A stretch of 64,000 bases of DNA from Crocinitomicaceae bacterium (GTDB lineage: Bacteria; Bacteroidota; Bacteroidia; Flavobacteriales_D; Crocinitomicaceae). The position numbers and the translations under genes are program-made. A model generated the notes under the pieces. That model ran no database searches. It saw only the letters and a program-made list of their open reading frames with translations, and was not told where the DNA came from. Positions within the stretch are counted from its first letter, which is position 1. Each line of letters starts with the position of its first letter. Where the stretch lies: contig JAQWHI010000009.1 of assembly GCA_029249445.1 (NCBI GenBank), positions 62,001-126,000 of the forward strand, in the 5' to 3' direction. Shown one piece after another: positions 61,793-64,000 of the stretch.

Positions 61793-62371
61793 ATGTTTGG
61801 ATTTATTATTCGCTGTTTTTTAACAGCAGGATTACTTTTTAGTACTGTAGCACTCTTCTATAGTGGATACTGGGGATGGGGAATTACCTTAATTTTCCCA
61901 ACGGCGATTGTCATTTTTTCTTTTTTCCGAAATGAGCAAATGGTTTTGGCTTTGAATGCTATGCGAACAGGAGATACAGATAAAGCAAAAGCTAGAATTA
62001 ACAAAATTACTGCTCCTCAATTTTTACCTAAGAAACAACATGCGTATGTCTTGTTTTTAAAAGCGGTATTAAATACACAAGAACTTGGATTTACGAAGAG
62101 TGAAAACTTACTAAGAAAGGCAATAGATATGGGCTTACGGACAGCGCAAGACAATGCTGTGGCGCGCATGCATTTAGCAGGTATTTGTGCACAAACCGGG
62201 CGAAAGAAAGAGGCAACAACTCTACTCGCTGAGGCAAAAAAGCTGGACGCATCTGGAATGATGAAGGAGCAAATAAATCAAATGCAAGGACAGCTTCGTG
62301 CTACTCCATCTAAAAATCAAATGCGAATGGCTCAAATGATGGGAGGCCGACGCAAAACACCACGGAGATAG
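61793..62371 (+). CDS. Membrane protein with TPR-like helical domain
   Basis: A 192-residue protein. Two N-terminal hydrophobic segments (IIRCFLTAGLLFSTVALFYSGYWGWGITLIFPTAIVIFSFF) are followed by helical repeats that look like tetratricopeptide units (ALNAMRTGDTDKAKARINKI; AVARMHLAGICAQTGRKKEATTLLAEAKKL). A basic tail ends it (MMGGRRKTPRR). It is probably an inner-membrane protein with a cytoplasmic TPR domain. Function is unknown. It starts two bases after the RidA stop, so the two are likely one operon. Confidence 0.75.
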   Translation: MFGFIIRCFLTAGLLFSTVALFYSGYWGWGITLIFPTAIVIFSFFRNEQMVLALNAMRTGDTDKAKARINKITAPQFLPKKQHAYVLFLKAVLNTQELGFTKSENLLRKAIDMGLRTAQDNAVARMHLAGICAQTGRKKEATTLLAEAKKLDASGMMKEQINQMQGQLRATPSKNQMRMAQMMGGRRKTPRR

Positions 62372-62411
62372 TTGTTGAGCAGCAACAATTAGTGCTAGAT
62401 TTCAACTCGAC

Positions 62412-63254
62412 ATGCGTAAACTATATACTTCAAGCTGGTCAGATTACGAGCTAATAGATGCTGGCGGGGGAAAGAAACTTGAACGTTGGGGAACTGTGAT
62501 TACAATTCGTCCTGAAGTACAAGCCTACTTTAAATCTGAAAAACCGTTTGATGCATGGAGGAAGATGGCGCATTGGGAGTTCGTCTCAAAAGGTGCTCAA
62601 TCAGGTAGTTGGCAATCACTTAAAAAGAACGCTCCTTCAAATTGGAGTATTCACTATAAGAGGCATTCATTTGAACTACAGTTGACAAAGTTCAAACATG
62701 TTGGGCTGTTTCCTGAACAAGCAATCAATTGGCAATTCATTCAAGAAAAACTCAATGACGAAGGAAAGTTGTTGAACTTATTTGCCTACACGGGGGCTGC
62801 GTCTATTGCGGCGCGCAGCACAGGAGCAGAAACCTTGCATGTCGACTCCGTAAAACAACTGATTTCTTGGGCAAAGACAAACATGATAGCTTCCGATTTG
62901 GACAATATAAAATGGGTACATGAAGACGCATTGAAGTTCGCATCTCGAGAGGTAAAACGCGGAAATAAATTTGACGGGATCGTTATGGATCCACCTGCTT
63001 GGGGAATTGGAGCAAAAAAAGAAAAGTGGAAACTAGAGGATAAACTGGACGAACTGATGCGGACGGCAAAAAAATTGCTGACCCAAAAAGGGTTTTTAAT
63101 TTTAAATACATATTCTCCAAAAATTCAGATTGAAAGAATTGAAGAGTTGGCGCAGCTCTATTTTCCAGACCGAAATTTTGAAGTAAAGGAACTTTGGATG
63201 AAAACTACCTCAGGTAAAGAATTGTATTTCGGAAATTTACTTCGCGTGTTTTAA
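62412..63254 (+). CDS. Class I SAM-dependent rRNA methyltransferase, RlmI-like
   Basis: A 280-residue methyltransferase. Motif I is LLNLFAYTGAASIAARSTGAETLHVDSV and motif IV is FDGIVMDPPAWGIGAKKEKWKLEDKL (about residue 193), followed by KKLLTQKGFLILNTYSPKIQ. The FAYTG and DPPAWG forms fit the RlmI/RlmK (COG1092) group, which makes 5-methylcytosine or 7-methylguanine in 23S rRNA. It lacks a visible PUA domain at the N-terminus. The exact target is not known. Its stop shares a TTAA with the stop of the convergent dehydrogenase gene. Confidence 0.85.
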   Translation: MRKLYTSSWSDYELIDAGGGKKLERWGTVITIRPEVQAYFKSEKPFDAWRKMAHWEFVSKGAQSGSWQSLKKNAPSNWSIHYKRHSFELQLTKFKHVGLFPEQAINWQFIQEKLNDEGKLLNLFAYTGAASIAARSTGAETLHVDSVKQLISWAKTNMIASDLDNIKWVHEDALKFASREVKRGNKFDGIVMDPPAWGIGAKKEKWKLEDKLDELMRTAKKLLTQKGFLILNTYSPKIQIERIEELAQLYFPDRNFEVKELWMKTTSGKELYFGNLLRVF

Positions 63255-64000
63255 GCGTTTTTAAGAATTTTATCGGCCAAAACATTACTCAATTTGAAGT
63301 AGCTTTCAGTCGTCCAACCGCCAACATGAGGCGATAGGATTACATTTTCAGCGTTCAATAGGTAATCAAAGCAGGGGTCATTTTTTTGCGAAAAAATGGA
63401 TTCAAAACTTGCCTTTTCGTATTCAAGAACGTCGAGACAAGCACCTAAAACGCTTTCTGATTTTAATGCATTTACTAATGCAGCAGTGTTTACTACTTTT
63501 CCGCGTGCTAGGTTGATCAGATATATAGGTTTTCTGAATTTTGAAAAGAAGGTTTCATCGGCAAAGTATACTGTTTCTGTATTCTGTGGAATATGAAAAC
63601 TTATTACATCACACTGATCAAATAAAGATTCAAGTTGCACTTCTTCGACCCATTCTGTGGCGAATCCTGTTTTGTATTTGTCGTAGGCTAAAACCGTTAC
63701 ATCAAATCCTCTTAATTTTTTGGCAAAGGCGCTACCGTTGTTTCCGAATCCAATGATTCCTACCGTTTTGCCATCCAACTCGGCACCTCGATTTTTTTCA
63801 CGCTCCCATTTCCCGTTTTTCACATCGTTACTGCAAAGGTGTAATTTATTGAATAAGGCCAATAACATACCTAGGGCGTGCTCTCCAACAGCATTTCTGT
63901 TTCCCTCAGGAGCATTATACAGCGCAATATTTTGCTGCTTACAATAAGTGAGGTCAATATTTTCCATTCCGGCACCCGAACGTGCAATAAAAATAAGTTG
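63251..64000 (-). CDS. D-2-hydroxyacid dehydrogenase, N-terminal part cut by the window edge
   Basis: An incomplete gene reaching the right edge in frame. The track starts at an internal ATG (63967), but the reading frame continues upstream as QLIFIARSGAGM, the usual NAD-domain lead-in, so the true start lies outside. It has the NAD motif VGIIGFGNNGSAFAKKL, the substrate arginine in YLINLARGKVVNTAALVNAL and the catalytic His in VILSPHVGGWT. SerA-type 3-phosphoglycerate dehydrogenase and other D-2-hydroxyacid dehydrogenases share these. The exact substrate cannot be assigned. Confidence 0.85.
   Translation of the reverse strand, partial: QLIFIARSGAGMENIDLTYCKQQNIALYNAPEGNRNAVGEHALGMLLALFNKLHLCSNDVKNGKWEREKNRGAELDGKTVGIIGFGNNGSAFAKKLRGFDVTVLAYDKYKTGFATEWVEEVQLESLFDQCDVISFHIPQNTETVYFADETFFSKFRKPIYLINLARGKVVNTAALVNALKSESVLGACLDVLEYEKASFESIFSQKNDPCFDYLLNAENVILSPHVGGWTTESYFKLSNVLADKILKNA

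Noticed and set aside
1-64000. Mobile elements, CRISPR arrays, phage genes, toxin-antitoxin or defence systems
   Set aside because: I found no transposase, integrase, regularly spaced repeats or recognisable defence genes. Gene content and spacing are those of an ordinary chromosome.

Overview
The window looks like an ordinary chromosomal stretch of a Bacteroidota bacterium, probably of the order Flavobacteriales. The reasons are an AT-rich composition, four secreted proteins ending in type IX secretion (T9SS) type A sorting domains, a full-length sprA gene, the local order maeB-ruvA-sprA, and several exact matches to the Bacteroidota -7 promoter element TANNTTTG. There are no tRNA or rRNA genes, insertion sequences, CRISPR arrays or phage genes that I can see. 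Nearly all of the window is coding. The main exception is a 901-base gap between dxs and ileS.

Layout, left to right. 0-5 kb: an aldehyde dehydrogenase of the 2-aminomuconate semialdehyde type, a terminator, then a leftward bicarbonate module (SulP transporter plus beta-carbonic anhydrase, with a small acidic exported protein upstream) and a secreted T9SS protein. 5-7 kb: a pterin operon (PTPS/QueD-like plus FolE plus a small coiled protein). 6.6-9.4 kb: a lysyl-endopeptidase-like T9SS protease overlapping a DUF6884-like gene. 9.7-14 kb: uridine kinase translationally coupled to a very large NtrY-like histidine kinase. 14-21.6 kb: a secreted M12B-type metalloprotease, gpsA, lysC, and feoA-feoB followed by a 42-residue FeoB-associated protein that the ORF track missed. 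21.6-28.6 kb: an MFS sugar transporter, a PRMT-like methyltransferase, an ABC exporter, an RluE-like pseudouridine synthase and dxs. 29.5-37.6 kb: ileS, a haem-binding-domain protein, a PIF1-like helicase and recJ. 37.6-43 kb: a Cys/Met-metabolism PLP enzyme divergent from an Lrp regulator, glutaryl-CoA dehydrogenase, DUF4271, hemD and a sirtuin. 43-55.8 kb: an Omp28-like T9SS protein, malic enzyme, ruvA, sprA and a GNAT acetyltransferase. 55.8-64 kb: PhoH, a three-gene envelope operon of unknown function, a RidA protein resembling 2-aminomuconate deaminase, a TPR-like membrane protein, an RlmI-like methyltransferase and a truncated D-2-hydroxyacid dehydrogenase.

How genes may work together. 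SprA is the outer-membrane channel of T9SS, and the window also carries four likely T9SS cargo proteins. SulP and carbonic anhydrase overlap by one base and probably act together in bicarbonate supply. The aldehyde dehydrogenase at the left edge and the RidA protein near the right edge fit consecutive steps of 3-hydroxyanthranilate/tryptophan breakdown. The most interesting non-coding signal is an identical 14-base sequence, GTTAAACAAAACTA, upstream of both the pterin operon and dxs, with further TTAAACAA copies around the pterin promoter. I infer a shared regulator, possibly of a light or carotenoid/pterin response. No clearly new multi-gene system was found. The best candidates for undescribed biology are that shared operator, the 901-base gap before ileS, the DUF4836-like envelope operon and the PRMT-like methyltransferase.
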